DNA of 64,000 bases from an uncultured bacterium (GTDB taxonomy: Bacteria; Actinomycetota; Coriobacteriia; Coriobacteriales; Coriobacteriaceae). Numbering within the stretch: position 1 is the stretch's first letter; the number at the start of each line of letters is the position of its first letter. Both the position numbers and the translations under genes were made by a program. Shown in pieces: positions 51,810 to 60,579 of this stretch. Below the pieces are notes generated by a model. It was given only the letters and a program-made list of their open reading frames with translations, was not told where the DNA came from and did not search any database. The stretch covers positions 10,768 through 74,767 of the forward strand of contig CAJMPU010000010.1 of assembly GCA_905215505.1 (NCBI GenBank), written 5' to 3'.

Positions 51810-52958
51810 CTACTCGTCGTCATCATCGAGCATGGCGGAACCATCGATGGCGTAAAGCTCGTCAAACTCCTCAGGCGCAGGCTGATCGGTCAGCTCGACC
51901 TCGGATGGAGCATCGTCGTCAAACTCAAGCCCGCAGGCAAGGCGGACCTTATGCTCAATCTCGTCGGCGCAATCAGGGTGTTCGCGCAGGAACGCCTTGG
52001 CGGCCTCGCGACCGTTGCCGAGCTTGTCCTCGCCATAGGCAAACCAGGAGCCCATCTTCTTGCAAATGCCGCACTCGACAGCCATGTCCAGAATCGAGCC
52101 CTCCTTAGAGATGCCCGTACCGTACATGATGTCGAACTCAGCAGAACGGAACGGAGCTGCCACCTTGTTCTTAACGACCTTGGCGCGCACGCGGTTACCG
52201 ATAACTTCATCCTTAAGCTTAATGCTGTCGATGCGGCGAATGTCGATACGCACCGAAGAGAAGAACTTAAGGGCGCGGCCGCCCGTCGTGGTCTCGGGGT
52301 TGCCGAACATGACGCCGATCTTCTCTCGCAGCTGGTTAATGAAGATGCATGTCGTGTTGGACTTGGACAGCGAGCCGGCGAGCTTGCGGAGCGCCTGACT
52401 CATCAGACGAGCTTGCAATCCGACCGTGGTATCGCCGATCTCTCCCTCGATCTCGGCACGCGGGGTCAGCGCGGCGACGGAGTCGACGACGATGGCATCG
52501 ATGGCGCCGGAACGCACGAGCATGTCAACAATCTCGAGCGCCTGCTCACCCGTATCAGGCTGGGAAATCAGTACCTCGTCGATATCCACGCCAATGCGCG
52601 CGGCATACGTGGGATCGAGCGCGTGCTCGGCATCGATAAATGCCACCACGCCACCCATTGCCTGGGCTTCGGCCAGGATCTCGAGCGAAAGCGTCGTCTT
52701 ACCGGAGGACTCAGGACCGTAAATCTCGACGATACGGCCGCGCGGCACACCGCCGATACCCAGAGCGGCATCGAGTGCCAGAGCGCCCGTGGGGATGGCC
52801 TCAACCTCAAGCTCGGGGCCGCCGTCACCATACCTCATGATGGAGCCTTGACCGAACTTCTTCTCGATCTCGGCCTTGGTGGTGGCGATCATCTCATCGC
52901 GCTCTTTACCCGTCGTGCGAGCATGAACGGTACGTACGGGACCTGAATTCTTGGCCAT
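51810..52958 (-). CDS. recA: Recombinase RecA
   Basis: Strand-exchange protein and LexA coprotease. Walker A GPESSGKTT, KKFGQGSIMRYG, FINQLREKIGVMFGNPETTT and VRIDIRR are highly conserved. An acidic C-terminal tail ends in DDDDE. 382 residues from ATG 52958 with GAGGAGGG upstream; the longer frame is not needed. A LexA box lies 39 bases upstream of the start. Confidence 0.98.
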   Translation of the reverse strand: MAKNSGPVRTVHARTTGKERDEMIATTKAEIEKKFGQGSIMRYGDGGPELEVEAIPTGALALDAALGIGGVPRGRIVEIYGPESSGKTTLSLEILAEAQAMGGVVAFIDAEHALDPTYAARIGVDIDEVLISQPDTGEQALEIVDMLVRSGAIDAIVVDSVAALTPRAEIEGEIGDTTVGLQARLMSQALRKLAGSLSKSNTTCIFINQLREKIGVMFGNPETTTGGRALKFFSSVRIDIRRIDSIKLKDEVIGNRVRAKVVKNKVAAPFRSAEFDIMYGTGISKEGSILDMAVECGICKKMGSWFAYGEDKLGNGREAAKAFLREHPDCADEIEHKVRLACGLEFDDDAPSEVELTDQPAPEEFDELYAIDGSAMLDDDDE

Positions 52959-52996
52959 GAATAGCCCTCCTCTTAACAACCTGCATCGATAATAAA

Positions 52997-53010
52997 CGAA
53001 CGGCTGTTCG
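52997..53010 (-). promoter_or_regulatory. LexA box upstream of recA
   Basis: CGAACGGCTGTTCG is a perfect match to CGAACNNNNGTTYG (palindromic, so strand is nominal). The remaining gap up to the cinA terminator holds no gene. Confidence 0.92.
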
Positions 53011-53184
53011 TGGTCAACCGTTCAGGCCAATCATATGCAGGCAGTCTTTCCAAAACCCAACCAAACGCCGACCAAACACTGACCAAATGCTTGACCACAA
53101 AGGGGCAAATAAGAACAAGAAAGGCAAAAATACACCTATGACCAGCGCAAACGCTAAATTCGTCAGGGGTCCCTATCTCCACAT

Positions 53185-53208
53185 TTAAGGGGCCCGAAGG
53201 CCCCTTAA
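53185..53208 (-). terminator. Terminator of the cinA operon
   Basis: TTAAGGGGCC-CGAA-GGCCCCTTAA with AT-rich flanks on both sides; a UUCG-type tetraloop on the minus strand. Confidence 0.85.
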
Positions 53209-53215
53209 AACACGT

Positions 53216-53746
53216 CTATTCCATAGAGTTAAGCACAAGGGCAATGCGTCCCAATGCCTCCGCGACCGCATGGGCACGAATACACGAACGGTCGCCCTCA
53301 TAGTGGCAGCGCACAGAGTCCACGACCGGCACTTCCCCATCAGCCGCGCGATACGCCCAGCCAATATAGAAAGTGCCAGCCGGATCGTCCTCAGTGCCGC
53401 CGCCGGGGCCGGCATAACCCGTTGCGCTCACTGCAATATCGCTCTGGTACAGCTCCAGCGAACGCGCCGCCATCTCGCGCGCGGTCTGATGCGACACCGC
53501 GGTATAGCGGTCGAGCGTCTCCTGATCAACACCCAAAACGCGATGCTTGATCTCATCGCAGTAGGTCACCGCACCGCCACGCAGCACCGCCGAGGCGCCC
53601 GGGATATCGGCAATCGTCGAGGCGATCATACCTGCTGTCAGCGACTCAGCCGTCGAAACCGTCACGCCCCGAGCGCTCGCGCGCTCGACAATATGACGCG
53701 CCAGCTCCTCGTTATGTGCGGAAATCTGCTCAAAAGAGTCCGTCAT
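53216..53746 (-). CDS. CinA C-terminal-domain amidohydrolase (PncC-like)
   Basis: Nicotinamide-nucleotide deamidase domain only; the N-terminal molybdopterin-binding part of full CinA is absent. STAESLTAGMIASTIADIPG, GGAVTYCDEIKHRVLGV and AVSATGYAGPGGG are conserved. 176 residues from ATG 53746; a GTG two codons upstream is an alternative. Located between pgsA and recA, as cinA is in many Gram-positives. NMN deamidation is the likely reaction. Confidence 0.92.
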   Translation of the reverse strand: MTDSFEQISAHNEELARHIVERASARGVTVSTAESLTAGMIASTIADIPGASAVLRGGAVTYCDEIKHRVLGVDQETLDRYTAVSHQTAREMAARSLELYQSDIAVSATGYAGPGGGTEDDPAGTFYIGWAYRAADGEVPVVDSVRCHYEGDRSCIRAHAVAEALGRIALVLNSME

Positions 53747-53758
53747 ACCCACCAGAAC

Positions 53759-54397
53759 CTAGACCGAAAAGACGATCTTGCGGCAGTTCCAGAAGTACTG
53801 GGCGCCCGAGATAACGGTCAGGACAACGGCAACGGCGTACAGGAAGCGCGACACCGAGTAGATGCCGAGCGTCAGCGCCAGCGGGCCAAGGTGCAAGCCG
53901 GCCATCGCAAAGACGCACAGGTAACCGCAGATGGAGACCATCGTGGTCGCCGTCTTGTACTTGCCAAGCTTATCGGCGGCAACGACCACGCCGGCGGCAC
54001 TCGCAACCATGCGCAGGGCGCTTACCAGCAGCTCGCGGAACAAGATGATGAACACGGACCAAACCGACACGGCACCAAAGTCCAAGAATAGCAGCAGGGC
54101 CGAGAATACGAGCAGCTTGTCGGCGATGGGGTCCAAGAATTTACCGAAGTCGGTAATCTCGTTGCGCGAGCGCGCCAGGTAGCCGTCAACCTTATCGGTG
54201 CACGACAGGATGACGTACAGAATGAAGGCAGCGGCGGCGAGCGGGCCGTCGAAGGTGCTCCAATCTGTACCGGCAACACTCGTGTGAGAAAGCGCCGACA
54301 CAATCATGAACACCGGGATAAAGACGATGCGAACGCACGTCACGATGTTGGCGGGCGTCCAAACACTCGTCAGTTCCTTATTGCTCTCGTTTGCCAC
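53759..54397 (-). CDS. pgsA: CDP-diacylglycerol-glycerol-3-phosphate 3-phosphatidyltransferase
   Basis: First committed step of phosphatidylglycerol synthesis. N-terminal TPANIVTCVRIVFIP, catalytic signature DKVDGYLARSRNEITDFGKF, then LDPIADKLL (the D-x2-DG-x2-AR-x8-G-x3-D-x3-D pattern). Four to six helices. Ten bases after rimO. With the acyltransferase, plsY and gpsA it supplies the anionic lipid pathway. Confidence 0.93.
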   Translation of the reverse strand: MANESNKELTSVWTPANIVTCVRIVFIPVFMIVSALSHTSVAGTDWSTFDGPLAAAAFILYVILSCTDKVDGYLARSRNEITDFGKFLDPIADKLLVFSALLLFLDFGAVSVWSVFIILFRELLVSALRMVASAAGVVVAADKLGKYKTATTMVSICGYLCVFAMAGLHLGPLALTLGIYSVSRFLYAVAVVLTVISGAQYFWNCRKIVFSV

Positions 54398-54406
54398 GAC
54401 GCTCTC

Positions 54407-55756
54407 CTACTCCACAACATGGCCGATAAGCTCATAGCAGAAGCTATCGGTAAACTCGACCGTCAGAATATCGCCCACAGATGCCTCGCTGGCGTCCAAG
54501 TGCACCGCGCCATCGGAATCGGGCGCCTGGAACCAGGCATGTCCGATCAGCTCGGCGCCGTCCTCGGTCTCTTCGATACCGTCGACAATCACCTGGGCGC
54601 GCTCGCCCACATGTGCGGCAGTTGCAGCAAAACCGAGCGACTCGGCCAGGTCCATGGCCTCCTGGGCGCGCTCGAGCTTGACCTCTTCGTCGACCTGGCC
54701 CTCCATCTTGGCGGCCAGGCTGCCCTCCTCCTGCGAGTAGGCAAAGACGCTCGTGTAGTCGAAGCCGACGGTGTCCATAAAGTCGATAAGGTCGCGGAAC
54801 TCGTCGTCGGTCTCGGTCGGGGAGCCGACCATGGCCGTGGAACGGATCACGATGCCGGGGATGCGCTCACGCAGATCGCGGAACAGGTCCTCGAGCTCCT
54901 GGCGCGAACCAGAACGGCGCATAGCCTTGAGGATGCGCGCGTCGCAGTGCTGCACGGGGATATCGATATAGGGCAGCACCTCGGGCGTATCACGAATGGT
55001 CTCAATGAGCTCGTCAGTCATGCCCTCGGGCTGCAGGTAGAGCACACGGACCCAGACGTTCTGCGGACGCACGGCCTCGGCGACGGCGCGCAGCAGCTGC
55101 GCCAGATTGCGCGGCGAGCCATCGGTGACGTCTTCGTCGGCAAAGTCGGTGCCCCAAATACCCGTGTCCTGGCCGATCAGCACGATCTCGCGCACACCGC
55201 CGTCAACCAGGTCGCGTACCTCGGAGATAATGCTCTCGGCATTGCGCGAATGATAGCGACCGCGAATATAGGGGATCATGCAGAAGCTGCAGAAACGGTT
55301 GCAGCCATCGGAAATCTTGACGTAAGCAACGGCGCCCTCGACAGTGCGCTTGACTTGCGGAATATAGGCAGCGATCTCACGCTCGACACCCAGCACGCCA
55401 TCGATGACCGCCACGATGCCGTCCTCCTCGTCGGCCTTCACAAAGGCAGCGACCTCGGGCAGCTCGTCAGGCAGGTCGTCGCCATAGCGCGACGGCACAC
55501 AGCCGCACATGACGATGGGACAAGAACGAACGCCGTCCTGAACCTCGTTGGCGAGCTCGAGCGTGGTCTCGATGCTCTCGGACGTTGCGGAGGCGAGGAA
55601 CGAGCATGTATTGACGATGGCGATATCGGCATCCTGTGGGTCGAATGCCTCCTCGTAGCCCGCGGCGGTTAAAAGAGAACGCATGCGGTCGGTGTCAACC
55701 TCGTTCTTAGCGCACCCGAGGGTGATGTAGAGCACGGAGCCCAACGGTGTATCCAT
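54407..55756 (-). CDS. rimO: Ribosomal protein S12 methylthiotransferase
   Basis: Radical-SAM enzyme that methylthiolates Asp of ribosomal protein S12. N-terminal GCAKNEVDTDRM, IVNTCSF and CGCVPSR hold the first cluster; CNRFCSFC near residue 150, then MIPYIRG, holds the SAM cluster. A TRAM domain closes the chain. The GCAKN motif separates RimO from MiaB, which is also in the window. AAAGGA precedes the ATG. Confidence 0.95.
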   Translation of the reverse strand: MDTPLGSVLYITLGCAKNEVDTDRMRSLLTAAGYEEAFDPQDADIAIVNTCSFLASATSESIETTLELANEVQDGVRSCPIVMCGCVPSRYGDDLPDELPEVAAFVKADEEDGIVAVIDGVLGVEREIAAYIPQVKRTVEGAVAYVKISDGCNRFCSFCMIPYIRGRYHSRNAESIISEVRDLVDGGVREIVLIGQDTGIWGTDFADEDVTDGSPRNLAQLLRAVAEAVRPQNVWVRVLYLQPEGMTDELIETIRDTPEVLPYIDIPVQHCDARILKAMRRSGSRQELEDLFRDLRERIPGIVIRSTAMVGSPTETDDEFRDLIDFMDTVGFDYTSVFAYSQEEGSLAAKMEGQVDEEVKLERAQEAMDLAESLGFAATAAHVGERAQVIVDGIEETEDGAELIGHAWFQAPDSDGAVHLDASEASVGDILTVEFTDSFCYELIGHVVE

Positions 55757-55783
55757 GTTGGAGAGCAGTCCTTTCGAATGATA

Positions 55784-56281
55784 TTAGCGGTAGTTGGTGA
55801 ACTGCAGCGGCTGGCCGTAGTCCTGGTCGCGCAGGAACTGGATAACGGTCTGCAACGCGTCCTTCGAAGCAGAGGAAACACGCAGCTTCTCGGCCTCGAT
55901 GGTCACCTTGACCTTGAGCTTTTGGTCCTTGATGTCCTTATTGATCTTCTTGGCGGTCGCCTGGTCGATACCCTCGACGATATGGCCGAGCACGCGCACG
56001 GTGCCGCCCGATGCCGCCTGCGGAGCATCCCACGAGACAGCCTTGAGGTCGATGCCGCGCTTGATGAGCTTGGAGCTCAGGACATCGATGATCTGCTTGG
56101 AGACAAAGTCGGCCGGGGCGTTGATCGTAAAGAGCTTGTCGCCCTTCGAAAGCTCGATCGTGGCGCCGGAATCCTTCAGGTCATAGCGCTGGGAAATCTC
56201 GCGCGTGGTCTGCTGGAAGGCGTTGTCGACCTCTTGCATGTTGACCTCGGACACGACGTCGAAGCTGGAATCTTTAGCCAT
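55784..56281 (-). CDS. YajQ family nucleotide-binding protein
   Basis: 165 residues: DSSFDVVSEVNMQEVDNAFQ at the start, then ISQRYDLKDSG, and LRVSSASKDALQTVIQFLR near the end, all typical of YajQ. Some members bind cyclic di-GMP; whether this one does cannot be judged, and no diguanylate cyclase is in the window. GAAAGGAAA precedes the ATG. Confidence 0.92.
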   Translation of the reverse strand: MAKDSSFDVVSEVNMQEVDNAFQQTTREISQRYDLKDSGATIELSKGDKLFTINAPADFVSKQIIDVLSSKLIKRGIDLKAVSWDAPQAASGGTVRVLGHIVEGIDQATAKKINKDIKDQKLKVKVTIEAEKLRVSSASKDALQTVIQFLRDQDYGQPLQFTNYR

Positions 56282-56307
56282 GATGTTTCCTTTCGCGTAC
56301 GAACGGC

Positions 56308-57801
56308 TTAGTAGCTATCGTACGAATAGTCGGTAGAATCGGTGGGCGTCTGGCCGTCAGTTGCGGTATCGGCGCCATCCGTGGACTGGGCATCGGTGCC
56401 GTCGGTGGTGTCGGCACCATCAGAACTTTCACCATTCTCGGAATCAGTCGTCTCCTTCTTGGGAACGGTGATCGTCACGCGCGCCACGCCCGAGGTCTTG
56501 GTATCGTAACGGACCTTTTCGCCGTTCTTGGTAACGGTGACATCGGAAGGCTTAGACGTGGTGATCTCGATCGAGGACTCGGGCGTGTACTCCTGCTCAA
56601 AGGGGCCAGTCGCCTGAGCGCCATAAACCGACTTTCCGTCGACCTTGACCTCAATCCACGCGGTCTTTCCCTTGGCAACGGAGACCTTAACCTTTGTGAC
56701 CTCGTTCTCTTCCTTCTTGGCCGTCGTCTTGGCGGCGTCCGAATCAGTCGACTCGTCAGTCGGCTCATCGGTGTCTTCGTCCTCGTCGACCGTTTCGGTC
56801 TTCTTAGAAGACTTCTTGGTCGTCGTCTTGGTAACAGCGGGCGTCTCGGGCGTGGTCTCGGGCGTCGAAGATGCGCAGCCGCGCAGAAGTACCACGATGA
56901 GCACGATCAGCAGCAACGCCACGGCACCGATACCGGCGTAGACGATACGCGGATCGAGCCCGTTGTTTTGAGGAGCACGGGAACCGCCGCGTCCACGACT
57001 GGAACTGTTGCGGCCGCCTCCCTGAGGCATACGGCCACGATTGCTATCGGAACGGCCGCAATAGCCACCCTGGCCCTGAAGGCTGCGCTGACCCGAGCGG
57101 GGCGCAAGTTCACCGCGGCCTTGATAGCCACGCTGGCCCGCACGCGGAGCCGAAGAGCGCTGGCCATACGGCTGTGGTTGAGAGCGAAGACGCGGCGTCA
57201 CCTGCGTGGTATCGGCGTCCGCATAGCCACTGCGAGAGCGTCCGGTGGAGATACCACGGTGACCGCGATCGGAATAGCCGCCGTCGCCGTAGCCGGCACG
57301 AGGGTCACGCGCCACGCCGCGGGCAGCGGGAAGTGCACGGTCCTCGGGCATCGGCGTACTGCGGAACCGGTCACGCTGCGAGCGAATCTCCTCGCCCGAA
57401 CCCGTCTCGGTAATATAACCGGCCTGCTGAGGACGCTGTCCATAGCGAGTCGAACGACCGCCCTGAACCATCAGAAAGCGCCCGTTATCGACAGAGGAAC
57501 GCGAATTGACGTAGCCGGCGGCGTCCTGGAAACGACCGCCCTGCTGCGACGTCTCGCGTTCGTATGCCATCAGTTCGTCAAAGTAGGCATTGACGACCTC
57601 GCGCGGATTGAGTCCCAAAAAACGAGCATAGCTCGAAATCATGCCCTGCGCATAGCCGCGCGGCGGCATCGAAGCAAAGTTACCGGTCTCGAAAAACTCG
57701 ATGATCTGCGGCCTGATTTTGATGGTGTTGGCGACCTGCTGAATGGAAAGGCCCATTCGGCGACGCTGCTCGAGCAGCATGTCACCAAAGCGTGCAGCCA
57801 T
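56308..57801 (-). CDS. RodZ-like helix-turn-helix membrane protein
   Basis: N-terminal HTH domain (LLEQRRRMGLSIQQVANTIK, then ARFLGLNPREVVNAYF) of the RodZ type, a long Arg/Gly/Ser-rich linker (about 85-290), one membrane helix (VYAGIGAVALLLIVLIVVLL), an acidic Thr/Lys/Glu segment, a beta domain (DUF4115-like; about 380-455), and a Thr/Asp-rich tail. RodZ links MreB to the membrane and affects cell shape. The long cytoplasmic linker is unusual. It overlaps ftsK (TGATG) and is co-transcribed with it. Confidence 0.83.
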   Translation of the reverse strand: MAARFGDMLLEQRRRMGLSIQQVANTIKIRPQIIEFFETGNFASMPPRGYAQGMISSYARFLGLNPREVVNAYFDELMAYERETSQQGGRFQDAAGYVNSRSSVDNGRFLMVQGGRSTRYGQRPQQAGYITETGSGEEIRSQRDRFRSTPMPEDRALPAARGVARDPRAGYGDGGYSDRGHRGISTGRSRSGYADADTTQVTPRLRSQPQPYGQRSSAPRAGQRGYQGRGELAPRSGQRSLQGQGGYCGRSDSNRGRMPQGGGRNSSSRGRGGSRAPQNNGLDPRIVYAGIGAVALLLIVLIVVLLRGCASSTPETTPETPAVTKTTTKKSSKKTETVDEDEDTDEPTDESTDSDAAKTTAKKEENEVTKVKVSVAKGKTAWIEVKVDGKSVYGAQATGPFEQEYTPESSIEITTSKPSDVTVTKNGEKVRYDTKTSGVARVTITVPKKETTDSENGESSDGADTTDGTDAQSTDGADTATDGQTPTDSTDYSYDSY

Positions 57802-60578
57802 CAGAATCCTCCAAACTCACGATCTTCACGTGCCATCTCGGCGTCGACAGATTCCAGCGCGGCAAGCCCCTCCTCGTCCAACAGGACCTCGCGCGGCTTG
57901 GAACCGTCGGGCGGGCCGACGACACCCTTTTCTTCCAGCATGTCCATAATACGCCCGGCACGCGCATAGCCAACCTTCAGGCGGCGTTGCAGGCCAGATG
58001 TGGAGCCCAGCTGCGATTCCACCACAATATGGGCGGCTTCCCAAATGAGCGGATCATCGTCTTGCGGCTCGGCGACTCCGGTGCGGACAATGCCGCCGCC
58101 ACCAGCCATGGACATGGAAGCGGGCGCCACGGCGGACAGAATCTCCTCGTGGTAGTCGGGCTCGCTCTGCGACTTGACGAACTCGACAATCTCGTTGATT
58201 TCGTCGTCCGAGACAAAGCAGCCCTGGATACGGCGGGGCTTGCCCCAGTCGACCTTGGAGAACAGCATGTCGCCCAAACCGGTGAGCTTCTCGGCACCCA
58301 TCTGGTCGATGATGACGCGCGAGTCGATGCCCGTGGCGACGTTAAAGGCGATGCGGTTGGTGATGTTGGCCTTGATAAGGCCCGTCACCACGTTGGAGCT
58401 GGGGCGCTGCGTGGCAACGATAAGGTGAATACCGGCGGCGCGGCCCAGCTGTGCAATACGCACGATCGAGGCCTCGACATCCTTACCGGCGACCATCATC
58501 AGGTCAGAGAGCTCGTCAATGATAATGACCAGGTAGGGCATCTTTTGCGGCGGGTTGTCGTAATGCTCAAACTCGCCGGCGGCCTGCTTTTCGTTATAGG
58601 TCGAAATCTTACGGACGTTGAGGCGTTCGAATACCTTCAGGCGGCGCTCCATTTCGGACACGGCCCACTGCAGGGCGCTCGCGGCCTGCTTGGGCTCGGT
58701 CACCACGGGCACATAGAGATGCGGCAGACCGTTATAGCCCGCAAGCTCGACGCGCTTGGGGTCGACCATGATCAGGCGAACGTCCTCGGGAAGGGCGCGC
58801 ATGAGCAAGGTCGTGATGATGGAATTGATCATCACCGACTTACCAGAACCGGTCGTACCGGCGATCAACAGGTGAGGCATCTTGGCGAGGTCGGCGACGA
58901 CCGGCGTGCCCTCGGCGTCGCGGCCGATGGCAAGCTCGAGCGGACCGCCCTTCACATAGGGCAGCACGTCGCCCAGATTGACGTTCTGGCGCTTGCGGTT
59001 GGGAATCTCGATGCCCACGAGCGAGGTGCCGGGGATCGGGGCAAAGATACGAACCGACTGGGCGGCGAGCGAAAGCGCAATATCGTCCTCGAGGCTCGAA
59101 ATCTTGCTCACGCGCTCGCCCTCGCCAGGTTGCAGCTTAAAGGTCGTCACCGTGGGGCCGGCGATCCAGCCGACCACGCGGGCACTGCGGCCAAACTCAA
59201 GCAAGGTGGATTGCAGTGACTCAGCGGTCTGCTCCAGCTCCTTATCCGAAGACGCGGCAGAAGCCGACTGCGGGTTGGCATGTAGGATTTCGAGCGGCGG
59301 AAGCTTGAGGCCGTCCTCTTCTTCGCCCTCGTTATCTGCGGCGCCGCCGTCCGCTCCCCCATCACGAGCCGCAGCCGATTCGACAGCACTCGTGGCAGGC
59401 GTATCGGCAACCTTGGGATGCTTTAAGAAGTCGGGAATCTGAGGTGCGGCCGAAACAGGGTTCACGGCAAACGGCGGCTCGGACTCGTCAACCTTGTCCG
59501 GATCGTCCTCCATCGAAAGCTGTCCAGTGACCTGACCGCGCTTGGCGTGGCGACGCGGCAGCAAGGTTGTCTTGGCGGTCTCGAGCGGAGCCTCGTCGTC
59601 CTCGTCGTCACCCTCGGTGAGCTCAATCTCGCTATCGGACCAAGACGGGTCGGGCTCGCTTGTGTTGAGCTTGGGCGCAGCCTTGCCCTTCTTGGCATGG
59701 CGGCGCGGCAGCAGCGTGGTCTTGGCGCGCTCGGCTTCAACCGACTCGGATACGTCGACAAATGGGTCATCGTCCTCGTCGTCATCCAAAACCGGGTCGA
59801 CATCGCCACCCATGACCGTGGTCACCGCGGCGTCAGTCCCCTTCTGGCGCAGAATGCTCAGGTGCGGACGAGCGACGCCGGGAACAGACAGGGCCTCTTC
59901 ATCGCCCCACGGGCTCGCATTGACATCGGCACGTCGACGCTCGGCAAAATCGGCAGCGCGATCGCGTGCGGAGCGCAAAACGCCACCCACCGAAAAGCCG
60001 ATAATGACCAAACCAACGACGACAAGCCCCAGCAAGACAACCATGGCGATAGGTTTACCCAGGGCGTTTTGCAAGGCACTTGCGATAAAGGCGCCAATGT
60101 AGCCGCCCGACACGGAAAGGTTCTGCGGCGTAAACATAAGGTCGCACGAATCGCTCGTGCCCGGCACCATCAGCGAAAGAATGGAGACGACGGCGATAAA
60201 GACCAAGGCGCCGCCCGCAACAGAGCGCACGTTGAGCGGCGAGTCCTCACCCAAAAAGAGCGTGGCGGCAAACAGCAAGATGACGATCGGCAGCACGTAG
60301 GCGCCCAGACCAAAGCCCAGGTGGTAGAAACCGGCAACCGCAGCCGTCACGGGCGCTGTTGCCGGAGAGATCACGGCAATGAAGGACGCGATCGCCAAAA
60401 CGGCGATGACCACACCGGCGATATCGCGATTGGCCGAAGGCTCGACCAAGGGCTCAAACTCATCGAACTCGGACTCGTGGCCCTTATTGGCACGCAGATG
60501 GGAACCGGCACCCTTAGCAGATGCCGGTTGGTTATTGGCCTTATTGCCTTTGGCGTTTTGTGCAGATCCGCGCGCCAA
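57801..60578 (-). CDS. ftsK: DNA translocase FtsK/SpoIIIE
   Basis: Membrane-anchored motor that clears DNA from the septum. Four N-terminal helices (about 50-200), a ~230-residue acidic linker, then the RecA-like motor with Walker A GTTGSGKSVMINS (about residue 576), DPKRVELAGYNG and IDELSDLMMVA, and a C-terminal gamma domain (LKVGYARAGRIMDMLEEKG). The linker contains two copies of KTTLLPRRHAK. The start is TTG 60578, with GGAGG upstream, overlapping the rnj end region; no suitable ATG exists nearby. Confidence 0.94.
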   Translation of the reverse strand: MARGSAQNAKGNKANNQPASAKGAGSHLRANKGHESEFDEFEPLVEPSANRDIAGVVIAVLAIASFIAVISPATAPVTAAVAGFYHLGFGLGAYVLPIVILLFAATLFLGEDSPLNVRSVAGGALVFIAVVSILSLMVPGTSDSCDLMFTPQNLSVSGGYIGAFIASALQNALGKPIAMVVLLGLVVVGLVIIGFSVGGVLRSARDRAADFAERRRADVNASPWGDEEALSVPGVARPHLSILRQKGTDAAVTTVMGGDVDPVLDDDEDDDPFVDVSESVEAERAKTTLLPRRHAKKGKAAPKLNTSEPDPSWSDSEIELTEGDDEDDEAPLETAKTTLLPRRHAKRGQVTGQLSMEDDPDKVDESEPPFAVNPVSAAPQIPDFLKHPKVADTPATSAVESAAARDGGADGGAADNEGEEEDGLKLPPLEILHANPQSASAASSDKELEQTAESLQSTLLEFGRSARVVGWIAGPTVTTFKLQPGEGERVSKISSLEDDIALSLAAQSVRIFAPIPGTSLVGIEIPNRKRQNVNLGDVLPYVKGGPLELAIGRDAEGTPVVADLAKMPHLLIAGTTGSGKSVMINSIITTLLMRALPEDVRLIMVDPKRVELAGYNGLPHLYVPVVTEPKQAASALQWAVSEMERRLKVFERLNVRKISTYNEKQAAGEFEHYDNPPQKMPYLVIIIDELSDLMMVAGKDVEASIVRIAQLGRAAGIHLIVATQRPSSNVVTGLIKANITNRIAFNVATGIDSRVIIDQMGAEKLTGLGDMLFSKVDWGKPRRIQGCFVSDDEINEIVEFVKSQSEPDYHEEILSAVAPASMSMAGGGGIVRTGVAEPQDDDPLIWEAAHIVVESQLGSTSGLQRRLKVGYARAGRIMDMLEEKGVVGPPDGSKPREVLLDEEGLAALESVDAEMAREDREFGGF

Positions 60579-60579
60579 A

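Noticed and set aside
57792..59219. Long + strand frames opposite ftsK, rnj (60379-62235) and rny (49157-50965)
   Set aside because: Antisense shadows caused by third-position GC bias; no ribosome-binding sites or recognisable domains.
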